Below are positions 53,527-62,582 of a stretch of 64,000 bases of DNA, one piece after another. Below the pieces are notes generated by a model. That model ran no database searches. It saw nothing but the letters and a program-made list of their open reading frames with translations, and was not told the origin of the DNA. Source of the stretch: Prevotella sp. Lineage in GTDB: Bacteria; Bacteroidota; Bacteroidia; Bacteroidales; Bacteroidaceae. The first letter of the stretch is position 1. Every line of letters begins with the position of its first letter. The stretch lies in the NCBI GenBank assembly GCA_017627765.1, contig JAGAGD010000115.1, forward strand, positions 18,586-82,585, written 5' to 3'. The translations under genes were made by a program, and so were the position numbers.

Positions 53527-53907
53527 ATGAAAAGATTTATCCTGGCAATAGGAAGTAATTATAAACAAAGTGAAAATATCGAAAATGCAAAAAACTATTT
53601 ACATGGTATAATTGACGGTATTTGTTTCACAAAATTTGAGTACACTGCCCCAATTGGGATAGATGGAGACTGGTTTTTGAATGGTTTAGCATACGGTGAG
53701 ACAGACTTGTCGTATGACAATTTGCTTTATCACACAAAAGAGACAGAAAAGTATTGTGGGAATAGCAGAGACCTGCGGAAAAAAAATATCATAATGATGG
53801 ATATTGACATACTATTATATGATACAAAGAAATATCACGAAGACGACTGGAATCGTGAGTATATTAAAAACGAAATTAAAAGACTGAATACATTATTAAA
53901 ATATTAA
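53527..53907 (+). CDS. short HPPK (FolK)-like protein
   Basis: A 126-residue protein with an HPPK-like pattern: AIGSN at 7-11, FLNGLAYGETDLSYDNLLYHTKETEK at 50-75, and R81 plus the metal-binding aspartates D92 and D94 in MDIDILLY. HPPK makes 6-hydroxymethyl-dihydropterin diphosphate for folate. The usual length is about 160 and the C-terminal PHP...R part is missing, so it may be a reduced Bacteroidales form or a diverged protein. It lies 3 bases before the M64 peptidase gene. Confidence 0.65.
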   Translation: MKRFILAIGSNYKQSENIENAKNYLHGIIDGICFTKFEYTAPIGIDGDWFLNGLAYGETDLSYDNLLYHTKETEKYCGNSRDLRKKNIIMMDIDILLYDTKKYHEDDWNREYIKNEIKRLNTLLKY

Positions 53908-53910
53908 GAA

Positions 53911-55158
53911 ATGGATTTAATAAAACGCATTAAAATTCTGATTGCTATTACTTTATGTTCTTCAAGTATAAATGCGCAATCATTTGAGAATTATTTTACA
54001 GAAAAGACTTTGCGTCTTGATTATATTTTTGCCGGGAACCAGGAACAACAATATATAGCATTAGACAAACTAAATAGCATAGAGGGCTGGTATGGCAAAC
54101 ATAAGAGATTAGATGAAGTACCTGTAGAAGGTAATGGGCAAATAATTGTAAAGGTACATAATAACGCAAAAGTGATATATAGAAATTCATTCTCAACTCT
54201 ATTCCAGGAATGGATTACTTACGATGAGGCAAAAACAACAACACGTTCATTTGAGAATGTTTTCCTTGTACCTATGCCAAAGGATACCGTTGACATTACA
54301 GTGGAATTGTATAATAACCGAAGAGAAGTAATGACTACTTTAACACATACTGTAATACCAACAGATATATTAATACACCATATTGGCGACACCCCTACTC
54401 CATATGTAACCCTACAACAAGCAGCAGACACAAGTAAGTGTATTAACATTGCATATTTAGCAGAAGGTTATACTAAAGAGGAAATAGATCTTTTTCTTAA
54501 AGATGCAAAGATTGCCCAAGAAGCCCTATTTGCACATGAACCATTCAAAAGTTTGAAGGATAGGTTCAACATAATAGCAGTATGTGCAGAGTCAAAAGAC
54601 AGCGGTACAAGTGAGCCATCGAAAGGAATTTGGAAAAACACAGCCCTCGGTTCGCACTTTGACACATTTTACAGTGACAGATATCTTACAACTTTAAATC
54701 TGAAGGTAATGCATGATTTGCTAGCAGGAACTCCATACGAACACATTATAGTCCTTGTCAATACTGATAAGTATGGAGGTGGAGGCATATTAAATTCATA
54801 TAATCTGTCAATGACCCATCATAAGATGTTTCGCCCTGTTGTTGTTCATGAATTCGGACACAGTTTTGCAGGACTTGGCGATGAATATGCATATGAGCAG
54901 GAAGATTTAGCTATGTATCCACATGACATAGAACCATGGGAACCAAACCTTACAACTATGGTAAACTTTGAAAGCAAATGGAAAGACATGATTGATAAAA
55001 AGATAGAGGGAGTTGGTCTTTTTGAAGGAGCTGGTTATAGCTTGAAAGGTGTATTCAGACCCAGTAAAGATTGCAGAATGAGAACAAATGAAAATCCAAA
55101 CTTCTGCCCTGTGTGTGAACGAGCATTGGTTAATCTGATTAATTTTTATGCAGAATAA
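53911..55158 (+). CDS. M64 family metallopeptidase
   Basis: A 415-residue exported protein. The signal peptide ends near SSINAQS. A beta-rich N-terminal domain to about 165 precedes the catalytic domain, where H313, E314 and H317 form the zinc motif in HEFGHSFAGLGDEYAY. The family includes the IgA peptidase of Clostridium ramosum, but most Bacteroidales members have no known substrate, so I do not assign IgA activity. The stop overlaps the TPR gene by 11 bases. Confidence 0.9.
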   Translation: MDLIKRIKILIAITLCSSSINAQSFENYFTEKTLRLDYIFAGNQEQQYIALDKLNSIEGWYGKHKRLDEVPVEGNGQIIVKVHNNAKVIYRNSFSTLFQEWITYDEAKTTTRSFENVFLVPMPKDTVDITVELYNNRREVMTTLTHTVIPTDILIHHIGDTPTPYVTLQQAADTSKCINIAYLAEGYTKEEIDLFLKDAKIAQEALFAHEPFKSLKDRFNIIAVCAESKDSGTSEPSKGIWKNTALGSHFDTFYSDRYLTTLNLKVMHDLLAGTPYEHIIVLVNTDKYGGGGILNSYNLSMTHHKMFRPVVVHEFGHSFAGLGDEYAYEQEDLAMYPHDIEPWEPNLTTMVNFESKWKDMIDKKIEGVGLFEGAGYSLKGVFRPSKDCRMRTNENPNFCPVCERALVNLINFYAE

Positions 55159-55804
55159 AACATTCTACAAACACTTTCTAAGCATGCTTCTTGCATTGAC
55201 TCCATTATTCAGCCATGCCCAGCGACTCTCTGACAACGAGAAGCTTGGCATTGCAATTGAATATTTTCAAAGCAGCAAATACCATGAAGCATTATTAATA
55301 TTTGAGGATCTAAAGAAAAATCACAAATTAAATCCACGATATATAGCATATATGGGATTATGCTACTATTATGAATGGGATTTTGAAAATGCCTACAAGC
55401 ATCTAGAGGAATCACTGCCAAAACTAAATTTGTTTGCCCCACACGAGCGTTCTATATATTATTACACATGCGCAGAAAGTTATTTTGCTTTAGAACTATA
55501 CGAAAAAGCAATTCCCCACTATAATGAAGCTTTGTCATTATGCTATGATAATGAGAAGGGGGATATATATTTTAGATTAGGATATTGCTATATTCAGAAA
55601 GAAATGTGGAAAGAAGCGCAAGACTATCTAAAAGATGCACTCACATTTTACGCAAAGTATAGAAATGTATCTGATATTAAATCACGAATCAGACAAATAG
55701 AAAACATGATTCAAGGCTGTGAATCAATGCTTCCAGAAGAAGATAGAATAAAACAATTTGAACCAGATCAAGAGGCAAATAAAATAGTAGATACAAATAA
55801 ATAA
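55148..55804 (+). CDS. tetratricopeptide-repeat protein
   Basis: A 218-residue exported protein with a signal peptide ending near FSHAQ. Three to four TPR units run from about 28 to 180 (ALLIFEDLKKNHKLNPRYIAYMGLCYYYEW, AIPHYNEALSLCYDNEKGDIYFRLGYCYIQK). They mediate protein contacts. It overlaps the M64 peptidase gene, so they are co-translated and may interact. Confidence 0.82.
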   Translation: MQNKTFYKHFLSMLLALTPLFSHAQRLSDNEKLGIAIEYFQSSKYHEALLIFEDLKKNHKLNPRYIAYMGLCYYYEWDFENAYKHLEESLPKLNLFAPHERSIYYYTCAESYFALELYEKAIPHYNEALSLCYDNEKGDIYFRLGYCYIQKEMWKEAQDYLKDALTFYAKYRNVSDIKSRIRQIENMIQGCESMLPEEDRIKQFEPDQEANKIVDTNK

Positions 55805-55816
55805 AAAGCAAAAAAT

Positions 55817-55840
55817 ATGGATGTAACATCTTACATCCAT
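55817..55840 (-). terminator. terminator of the cdd operon
   Basis: ATGGATGTAA / TTACATCCAT, a 10-bp stem with a four-base loop. On the minus strand a T run follows. It also lies past the end of the TPR gene. Confidence 0.75.
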
Positions 55841-55865
55841 AACAAAATTTATATTCTATCAGGAT

Positions 55866-56348
55866 TCATCCTGCCATGTCATCGCCTACAAAAGAAAGCG
55901 GCAAAAGGTCTTTAACTGACTTTATAACATATACGCAATCTGTTCCATAAAGAAAAATCTTCATTGGTTTCTTGTATCGGTCTTCGATCTCTAAGATGAC
56001 CTGCCGACATGCACCACAAGGAGTAATTGGTTGCTTTAGCACACCATTTTTGTTGCGAGCTGCAATGGCAAGCTTCGTAATCGGTTGGTCAGGAAATTGA
56101 ACTTGAGCTGCAAATATTGCGGTTCTCTCTGCACATAGTCCAGAAGGAAACGCCGCATTCTCCTGGTTTGCTCCTAATATCACCTTGCCATTAGCCAACT
56201 CAACAGCAGCTCCTACTGCAAAATTTGAATAAATGGAATATGAACGCTCTGTCGCAGAGATGGCTTTCATAATCAAAGACTGCTCTTCTGGCAGAAGTTC
56301 TTCCATTTTGTTTTTTTGAATATCTATATCAATATGAACATTATTCAT
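55866..56348 (-). CDS. cdd: cytidine deaminase
   Basis: A 160-residue homotetrameric-type cytidine deaminase. Zinc ligands are C72, C111 and C114 with the catalytic E74 (CAERTAIFAA and CGACRQVILE). Length is somewhat above the usual 130-140 because of an N-terminal extension of about 15 residues. It salvages cytidine and deoxycytidine to uridine forms. It lies 3 bases after the beta-helix lipoprotein gene. Confidence 0.94.
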   Translation of the reverse strand: MNNVHIDIDIQKNKMEELLPEEQSLIMKAISATERSYSIYSNFAVGAAVELANGKVILGANQENAAFPSGLCAERTAIFAAQVQFPDQPITKLAIAARNKNGVLKQPITPCGACRQVILEIEDRYKKPMKIFLYGTDCVYVIKSVKDLLPLSFVGDDMAG

Positions 56349-56351
56349 AAT

Positions 56352-57839
56352 TCATCTCCTTTTTCTTATATTATTACTAGATTTATTTTCGTTTGTTGAC
56401 TGATACTCATAGCACCCTAAATCTGGTTCATCATCTCTTTTAATCCCTAAACGATCATAGGCAATAGATTTATCTTTATTTGCCTTGCCAATTGCCTTTG
56501 ATTTTTCAGTTAACTTAAAATCATACTGTAATAAACTAATATCAACTTTGTTAAAGTTTTTAGTTCCAGCAACAATTGTATCTGAAGGGTCTTCCCATAT
56601 AACATCTATTATATTTAAAGTGTCTTCCTCTATTTTCGGAGTACGCAACAAGCAATGATCAAACTTATAGGAATAAGTTACCATCGAATCGCGCACTGAA
56701 CCATTTATCACATCATCGCTATATCCTGTAACAATAGAATTAACACACTTAAAACCATATAAAGGAAGGTTAACGTCTTCATAATAATTTGTAAATCGAA
56801 GTGCACTTCCCCTGTTTGAATCGAAAGGATAGAACTGTGCAATTGTACAATGATTAATATATGCATCTCCGCCGAATATTCCAACACAGTCATTCAATGA
56901 ATTAGTTATTTGGCAGTTTTCAACATCAATTGCAGAATGAATACTCTTCAAACCATATCCTTGCGAGTTATGGACAATACTATTTAATAACGATAACTTC
57001 AAACGACTTACATCTGAAGAATCACAAACTATTGCGTCATAACAACTATGGATATCAGTAAAGTCTATCATGTTTTCATAAGATGATTCATAGAAATGAA
57101 TACCCTTCCATTGTCCGCTCACACCATCATAAGGCAAATAGTCGAACATTCTATCTATTCTGTCTCCTCTCAGAACAACATTGTTTTGGGCTGTTCCTTC
57201 ACACTTAAGTTTACCATACACATCAATACCAGCCTTGTCATGGAAATATAGTGTAGTACCACTACCAATTGTCAGAGTAGCACCTTTATTAACTGTTATT
57301 CCACCATAGATAATTGTAGGCTTCGAAGTATTAATCGTTGTATCACGTTCTATAACTATATTAGTCATAAAATCCGCATCCCAAGACCATGCATTTAGAT
57401 TGACCTTTTGCATGGCACCGCTCTCTAATTGAAATATTAAATTATCATCTACTTTTTGAGGCAAATCCTGATTATTTGTAGGAGATGTCAATTCAACAAA
57501 AACACGTATGCTATCGTTATTCCTTATTTCTACATCATTGGTTTGAAAACCTTGTGCCTGACCTAAGTATTGACCATCAACATTTACTCTAAATCCAGTT
57601 TGATTTCCTCTTTCAAGCCTTACATTGGAGCAACGTATGCCATTTCCCGACTTGTTATAGACCCAAAATGTACGGGTGGAAGTAGGAACACGTGAGAAAA
57701 CAGTATCCATACAAACGGTATCGGTAGAAAATGTCAATAAATTTGATGATGACAAGGTAAATGTATCATCATCGTTACATGCCGCAAGTAAAAAAACCAA
57801 ACAGCAAGAACACAAACAATTAAATATAAGCTTTATCAT
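56352..57839 (-). CDS. right-handed beta-helix lipoprotein
   Basis: A 495-residue lipoprotein: the signal ends at LLAAC just before NDDDTFTLSSSN. A beta-sandwich part (about 20-150) is followed by parallel beta-helix repeats (TIGSGTTLYFHDKAGIDVYGKLKCEG, IDFTDIHSCYDAIV, IVHNSQGYGLKS). Fits a conserved Bacteroidales group of surface or periplasmic beta-helix lipoproteins of unknown role. I start at ATG 57839; the frame extends to a TTG at 57854. Confidence 0.82.
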   Translation of the reverse strand: MIKLIFNCLCSCCLVFLLAACNDDDTFTLSSSNLLTFSTDTVCMDTVFSRVPTSTRTFWVYNKSGNGIRCSNVRLERGNQTGFRVNVDGQYLGQAQGFQTNDVEIRNNDSIRVFVELTSPTNNQDLPQKVDDNLIFQLESGAMQKVNLNAWSWDADFMTNIVIERDTTINTSKPTIIYGGITVNKGATLTIGSGTTLYFHDKAGIDVYGKLKCEGTAQNNVVLRGDRIDRMFDYLPYDGVSGQWKGIHFYESSYENMIDFTDIHSCYDAIVCDSSDVSRLKLSLLNSIVHNSQGYGLKSIHSAIDVENCQITNSLNDCVGIFGGDAYINHCTIAQFYPFDSNRGSALRFTNYYEDVNLPLYGFKCVNSIVTGYSDDVINGSVRDSMVTYSYKFDHCLLRTPKIEEDTLNIIDVIWEDPSDTIVAGTKNFNKVDISLLQYDFKLTEKSKAIGKANKDKSIAYDRLGIKRDDEPDLGCYEYQSTNENKSSNNIRKRR

Positions 57840-57908
57840 ATTATAAAAACGCAAAACTTATCTTTTTATTGTATAACTACTCTCTATCTAGACTTTAACA
57901 ACCGATAC

Positions 57909-58721
57909 TTACCTTACTGTTATATGAAAACAGCCTTGCTTAACTTCATACTTAACATAGCAACGTCCTTCTTTTCTCAGATCATTAAGCACTTCACTCA
58001 AGACATACTTTAAACTATCATTTCTAACTTGTCTACGAGGTTCTCCTTCTGGAGGACTGACAGTTTTATATCTATTATAGCATATGTCAAATGTAGTACC
58101 ATACAAATGACAAGAATTTTCAGTTGCATTTCTATTATAGTTGCGAAGTTTCCTCACATCAGATTTGCTTCTAGTTACACTCGTAACAATAGGTTTATGT
58201 AGATTTATTCCCTTAATTTGAAGACTGTCAAAGAAATTTCGGCCGATATCCTGTAATAATACAGCGGCTCGAGGTACAAGATAAGGAATACTGCGATGCA
58301 GTTTCTCAACATAAAAGTAAGGATTACTACCTACGTAAACCAGATCCATCTTCCTCTGTTCAGCTTCTACCCTATCCTCTACTGGATTAACTCCCCATCG
58401 TTTTGCAGCCAACATTTGAACATTGTTAGAATCAGGAAAAGCCTCTGAATATTTTCGGACACTATATATTCCATTTTTTATAAGATTACCTTCAGAATTA
58501 ATAAACTTTGTAGAAACTAATTTGTTGTTAGCCACAATGTAATCATCTTTATTAAGAAGCTCTTCTTTTATATCTGTAGAATCATTATTTTCACTAGAAG
58601 ACAACTCATTTTCGTCAGAATATGCTTTATTCGATACTGAAGGAAAAGCACATCTCACTAATGCTAATAACAAAATGAGTCCCCCAAAAACTTGTAAATA
58701 TCTTTTTTGTATTTTTTTCAT
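57909..58721 (-). CDS. DUF5715 family protein, M15 peptidase-like
   Basis: A 270-residue protein with an N-terminal membrane anchor or signal (about 8-25, with LVRC at 21-24 as a possible lipobox). The C-terminal half carries SVTRS at 181-185, H205 and D212 in CHLYGTTFDICYNR, and H266 in CFHITV, matching the zinc positions of the M15 (D-Ala-D-Ala carboxypeptidase) fold. A Glu three or two residues before the last His, normal in active M15 enzymes, is replaced by a Gln-Gly-Cys-Phe stretch. DUF5715 assignment is from memory of the pattern. Confidence 0.72.
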   Translation of the reverse strand: MKKIQKRYLQVFGGLILLLALVRCAFPSVSNKAYSDENELSSSENNDSTDIKEELLNKDDYIVANNKLVSTKFINSEGNLIKNGIYSVRKYSEAFPDSNNVQMLAAKRWGVNPVEDRVEAEQRKMDLVYVGSNPYFYVEKLHRSIPYLVPRAAVLLQDIGRNFFDSLQIKGINLHKPIVTSVTRSKSDVRKLRNYNRNATENSCHLYGTTFDICYNRYKTVSPPEGEPRRQVRNDSLKYVLSEVLNDLRKEGRCYVKYEVKQGCFHITVR

Positions 58722-58760
58722 TATTATGTACTATCTTTTATACAAATGCAATTAGCCATG

Positions 58761-58768
58761 CAAAAATA
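58761..58768 (-). promoter_or_regulatory. -7 box of the DUF5715 gene
   Basis: TATTTTTG on the minus strand, 39 bases before the start. A TTG lies 18 bases upstream, one short of the usual gap. Confidence 0.5.
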
Positions 58769-58961
58769 CAACAAAAAAAAGAAAGACAAAACTTTTTAAA
58801 GACAAAAGTATTCTTTTTATAAACAACTCACAATTATCATTCTATCAAAATGATATAGTCATTCTTCTTTAAGTTAAAAATATTATAGACATCTATTATA
58901 GACTTATTCGTTATTTATCATATATAAAATGTGCCATAATTAAGGAAAATAGCTTAAAGAT

Positions 58962-58992
58962 TTGCCAGTAAAAGGAAAAAGATGTAAATTTG
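58962..58992 (+). promoter_or_regulatory. promoter of the phoH-purC unit
   Basis: TTG at 58962-58964, a 20-base gap, then TAAATTTG at 58985-58992. This fixes transcription start near 58996, which rules out start codons further upstream. Confidence 0.72.
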
Positions 58993-59015
58993 CACGAAAA
59001 AAGAGGAGAATATTT

Positions 59016-59948
59016 TTGATTGAGAAACATATAATATTAGAAGATGTTGATGTACAAACGTTTTATGGTACGAGCAACAGTCATCTTACAATGCTCAAAT
59101 CACTATTTCCAAAACTAAGAATAGTTGCCCGAGGAAATGTAATGAGGATTCTTGGAAATGAAGACGAACTCTCAAAATTTGAGGCTGTTGTTGAGAAAAT
59201 ACGTAAACATGTTCTTTTTTACAACGCCATTAACGAAGAAGACATTCTTGACATATTCAATGGTAATGCCACAAGAGGTGAATCCGCCAAAGATATTGTA
59301 GTTTACAGTGTTACAGGAAAACCCATAAAGGCGCGCAGCAGAAACCAGCAACTTATGGTTGATGAGTTTGAACGCAATGACATGGTATTTGCTATCGGTC
59401 CAGCAGGAACAGGTAAAACCTATTTAGGTATAGCTCTTGCAGTAAAGGCATTGAAAGATAAAACTGCAAGACGTATAATCTTAAGCCGTCCAGCTGTTGA
59501 AGCTGGTGAGAAATTGGGGTTCCTACCTGGTGACATGAAAGATAAGATAGATCCATATCTGCAACCTCTATATGATGCACTAGAAGACATGATACCTGCT
59601 GCAAAGCTACAGGACATGATTGATAAACGTATAATTCAAATTGCCCCACTTGCTTTTATGCGAGGAAGAACTCTTAGTGATGCTGTGGTAATTCTTGATG
59701 AAGCACAAAACACAACATCTGCGCAATTAAGAATGTTCCTAACACGAATGGGCTGGAATACAAAAATGATAATAACAGGAGACTTGACCCAAATAGACCT
59801 GCCGAAAGGACAAGAAAGCGGACTATGTGAGGCTAATCGAATTCTACATAATATTGATGGAATTAGTTTTATTGAAATGAATAAAAATGACATCGTTCGC
59901 CATAGGCTTGTTACACGTATAGTTCAAGCATATGAGAAAAATGATTAG
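59016..59948 (+). CDS. phoH: PhoH family ATPase
   Basis: A 310-residue PhoH-like protein. An N-terminal KH-like part leads to Walker A GPAGTGKT at 128-135, the VILDEAQNTT segment near 225-234 and GDLTQIDLP. The family has RNA-linked ATPase or helicase-like roles that are not well defined. I choose the TTG at 59016 because GAGGAG lies 7 bases before it, because homologues start with IEKHIILEDVD-like sequence, and because the upstream TTG at 58962 is the -33 element. It is 39 bases before purC. Confidence 0.88.
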   Translation: MIEKHIILEDVDVQTFYGTSNSHLTMLKSLFPKLRIVARGNVMRILGNEDELSKFEAVVEKIRKHVLFYNAINEEDILDIFNGNATRGESAKDIVVYSVTGKPIKARSRNQQLMVDEFERNDMVFAIGPAGTGKTYLGIALAVKALKDKTARRIILSRPAVEAGEKLGFLPGDMKDKIDPYLQPLYDALEDMIPAAKLQDMIDKRIIQIAPLAFMRGRTLSDAVVILDEAQNTTSAQLRMFLTRMGWNTKMIITGDLTQIDLPKGQESGLCEANRILHNIDGISFIEMNKNDIVRHRLVTRIVQAYEKND

Positions 59949-59987
59949 AATTAAATAATTCAAAGAAAACAAAAAGAAATAAATAAC

Positions 59988-60938
59988 ATGAAAGCACTGA
60001 CAAAAACCGACTTCAAATTCGAAGGACAAAAGAGCGTTTATCACGGAAAAGTTAGAGATGTATATTTTATAGACGATTTGGTTGTAATGGTAGCAACAGA
60101 CCGAATTTCTGCTTTTGACGTAATACTTCCAAAAGGTATTCCTTACAAAGGACAGGTTCTAAACCAAATAGCAGCTAAGTTCCTTGATTCTACTAAAGAC
60201 ATCTGTCCAAATTGGAAACTAGCAACACCAGACGAAATGGTTACAGTAGGACTGAATTGTGAGGGGTTCCGTGTTGAAATGATAATACGCTCAATTCTTA
60301 CAGGTTCTGCATGGCGTGAATACAAGAAGGGATGTCGTAAATTATGTGGTGTAAAATTACCTGATGGTATGAAGGAGAATGAACGTTTCCCAGAACCAAT
60401 AATTACTCCGACCACAAAGGCAGATGAAGGTCATGACATGAATATTTCGAAAGAAGAAATTATCAAGCAGGGACTTGTAAGCCCTGAAGATTATGAAATA
60501 ATTGAGAACTATACACGTCGTCTATTCGCAAGAGGTCAGGAAATTGCAGCTAAGCAAGGCTTAATTCTCGTTGATACTAAATATGAATTCGGAAAACGAG
60601 ATGGCAAAATATATCTTATTGATGAAATACATACACCAGATAGCAGTCGTTACTTTTATGCAGACGGATATGAAGATAAACTGGCAAAAGGTGAACCACA
60701 GAGACAATTATCTAAAGAATTTGTACGCCAATGGCTTATTGATCACGATTTCATGAATGAACCTGGACAAAAAATGCCAGAAATAACAGATGAATATGCA
60801 GAAAGTGTAAGCGAAAGGTACATTGAGCTTTATGAGCACATTACTGGAGAAAAGTTTAATAAGGCTGCTGAAAGTGACGATATAGCAAAAAGAATTGAAA
60901 AAAACGTTACTAATTATCTTAAAGAACTGAAAAAGTAA
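59988..60938 (+). CDS. purC: SAICAR synthetase
   Basis: A 316-residue phosphoribosylaminoimidazole-succinocarboxamide synthase of purine synthesis. Visible are [66 protein letters not shown] and the C-terminal [21 protein letters not shown]. The length of about 310 is the long form common in Bacteroidetes. It follows phoH and precedes a hairpin. Confidence 0.95.
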   Translation: MKALTKTDFKFEGQKSVYHGKVRDVYFIDDLVVMVATDRISAFDVILPKGIPYKGQVLNQIAAKFLDSTKDICPNWKLATPDEMVTVGLNCEGFRVEMIIRSILTGSAWREYKKGCRKLCGVKLPDGMKENERFPEPIITPTTKADEGHDMNISKEEIIKQGLVSPEDYEIIENYTRRLFARGQEIAAKQGLILVDTKYEFGKRDGKIYLIDEIHTPDSSRYFYADGYEDKLAKGEPQRQLSKEFVRQWLIDHDFMNEPGQKMPEITDEYAESVSERYIELYEHITGEKFNKAAESDDIAKRIEKNVTNYLKELKK

Positions 60939-60945
60939 AAATTAT

Positions 60946-60993
60946 GAGTTTTGAATAATCAATTAGAATAAACTAAATTATTATTCAAAACTC
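60946..60993 (+). terminator. hairpin after purC
   Basis: GAGTTTTGAATAAT / ATTATTCAAAACTC, a perfect 14-bp stem with a 20-base loop, followed by TTATTATTAT. Weak T tract, so it may be partial termination before menG. Confidence 0.6.
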
Positions 60994-61007
60994 TTATTAT
61001 TATAGTT

Positions 61008-61742
61008 ATGTATAGACAAGAAACCATAAAGCCATATGAAAAAGGCGGAGAAAAAAGTGTTCAAGTTGAAGAAATGTTTAACAATATTGCTTCTTCATAT
61101 GATACTCTAAACCATCGTCTTTCTTTGGATATTGACAAGTATTGGCGAAAAAAAGCCATAAAATCGCTAATCCAAGATAGCCCCAAACTAATACTTGATA
61201 TTGCAACGGGTACAGGTGACTTTGCTATACAGTCTGCAAAAATGCTCAATCCTGATAAAATCATTGGAATTGATATTTCTGAAGGAATGATGGGCATAGG
61301 AAAAAGAAAAGTTAAAGAAGAATCACTTGAAAATATTATATCATTCCAACGTGAAGATTGTTTGCAACTATCTTTTGAGGATAATAGTTTCGATGCCGTT
61401 ACTGCAGCATTCGGCATTAGGAATTTTTCCGAATTAGACAAAGGACTTTCGGAAATGTGCAGAGTATTGAAAAAGGGAGGAAAACTATGTATAATAGAGC
61501 TAACAACACCTATATCATTTCCAATGAAACAACTATTTAAGATATACTCTCACACTGTACTACCACTGTATGGCCGTTTGATTTCAAAAGATCAATCAGC
61601 ATACAGATACCTTACTGCAACAATTGAGGCTTTTCCACAAGGAGAAAAAATGGTAAGTATATTAAGCAAAGCTGGTTTTTCAGATGCATTTTTCAAACGA
61701 CTTACATTTGGTATTTGCACAATGTATATCGCAACAAAGTAA
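61008..61742 (+). CDS. menG: demethylmenaquinone methyltransferase
   Basis: A 244-residue UbiE/MenG methyltransferase for the last menaquinone step. It has [28 protein letters not shown], the SAM site [14 protein letters not shown] near residue 65, [28 protein letters not shown] and the late [12 protein letters not shown] end. Menaquinone rather than ubiquinone is expected in this phylum. It precedes aroE by 12 bases. Confidence 0.94.
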   Translation: MYRQETIKPYEKGGEKSVQVEEMFNNIASSYDTLNHRLSLDIDKYWRKKAIKSLIQDSPKLILDIATGTGDFAIQSAKMLNPDKIIGIDISEGMMGIGKRKVKEESLENIISFQREDCLQLSFEDNSFDAVTAAFGIRNFSELDKGLSEMCRVLKKGGKLCIIELTTPISFPMKQLFKIYSHTVLPLYGRLISKDQSAYRYLTATIEAFPQGEKMVSILSKAGFSDAFFKRLTFGICTMYIATK

Positions 61743-61754
61743 CATCAATTATTA

Positions 61755-62516
61755 ATGAAAGAATTTGGGCTCATAGGAACATCACTACGACATAGTTTTT
61801 CAAAAGACTATTTCAATCAGTTTTTTGAAGATAATAATATTGATGCTTGCTACAAAAACTATGAGCTTGATAGTATAGAAGAACTACCTAAACTAATTGA
61901 AAAAAACAACTTAATTTGCGGTTTAAATGTAACGATACCATTTAAACAAGTAATTAGCAGTTATTTAGATGTTATTAATCCTAAGGCAAAAGAAGTTGGT
62001 GCTGTAAATGTAATCGAGATAATAAGAGAAAACGGGCATACAAAATTGATTGGACATAACACAGATATTTTGGGTTTTAAATACTCTATATCTCCGATGC
62101 TGAAAAAATATCATACTGATGCATTAATATTAGGTACGGGCGGGGCTTCAAAAGCTGTTGATTATGTATTAAGAGAACTTAGTATTAATACTTTATTTGT
62201 CAGTAGATCAAAGAAAAGCAAGAATAAAATAATTACTTATGATGAGTTAAATGAAGATTTGTTTAAAAAGCATTTATTAATTATAAATTGTACTCCATGC
62301 GGAACATGGCCCAATATTGATACATACCCACCAATAAATTATCAATGGACTACATCTAAACACATTTTCTATGATTTAGTTTATAATCCACAACTGACAA
62401 GTTTTATGCAAAAGGCAAAAGAAAAAGGTGCAACTATAAAAAATGGACTTGAAATGCTGCACCTGCAAGCCGAATATGCTTGGAAAATATGGAATAGCAA
62501 CAAATCGGATATATAG
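61755..62516 (+). CDS. aroE: shikimate dehydrogenase
   Basis: A 253-residue AroE, reducing 3-dehydroshikimate with NADPH. Motifs are FGLIGTSLRHSFSKDYF, LNVTIPFKQ with the catalytic lysine, GAVNVIE, the nucleotide loop LILGTGGASKAV and NGLEMLHLQAEYAWKIW. Length is slightly below 270. It is co-transcribed with menG; chorismate and menaquinone routes share intermediates. Confidence 0.93.
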   Translation: MKEFGLIGTSLRHSFSKDYFNQFFEDNNIDACYKNYELDSIEELPKLIEKNNLICGLNVTIPFKQVISSYLDVINPKAKEVGAVNVIEIIRENGHTKLIGHNTDILGFKYSISPMLKKYHTDALILGTGGASKAVDYVLRELSINTLFVSRSKKSKNKIITYDELNEDLFKKHLLIINCTPCGTWPNIDTYPPINYQWTTSKHIFYDLVYNPQLTSFMQKAKEKGATIKNGLEMLHLQAEYAWKIWNSNKSDI

Positions 62517-62582
62517 TGATTTAACAATATATTTGACAATAATTATAATCAAATTCAAATTCAAAACAAAAAAATAAAGATT

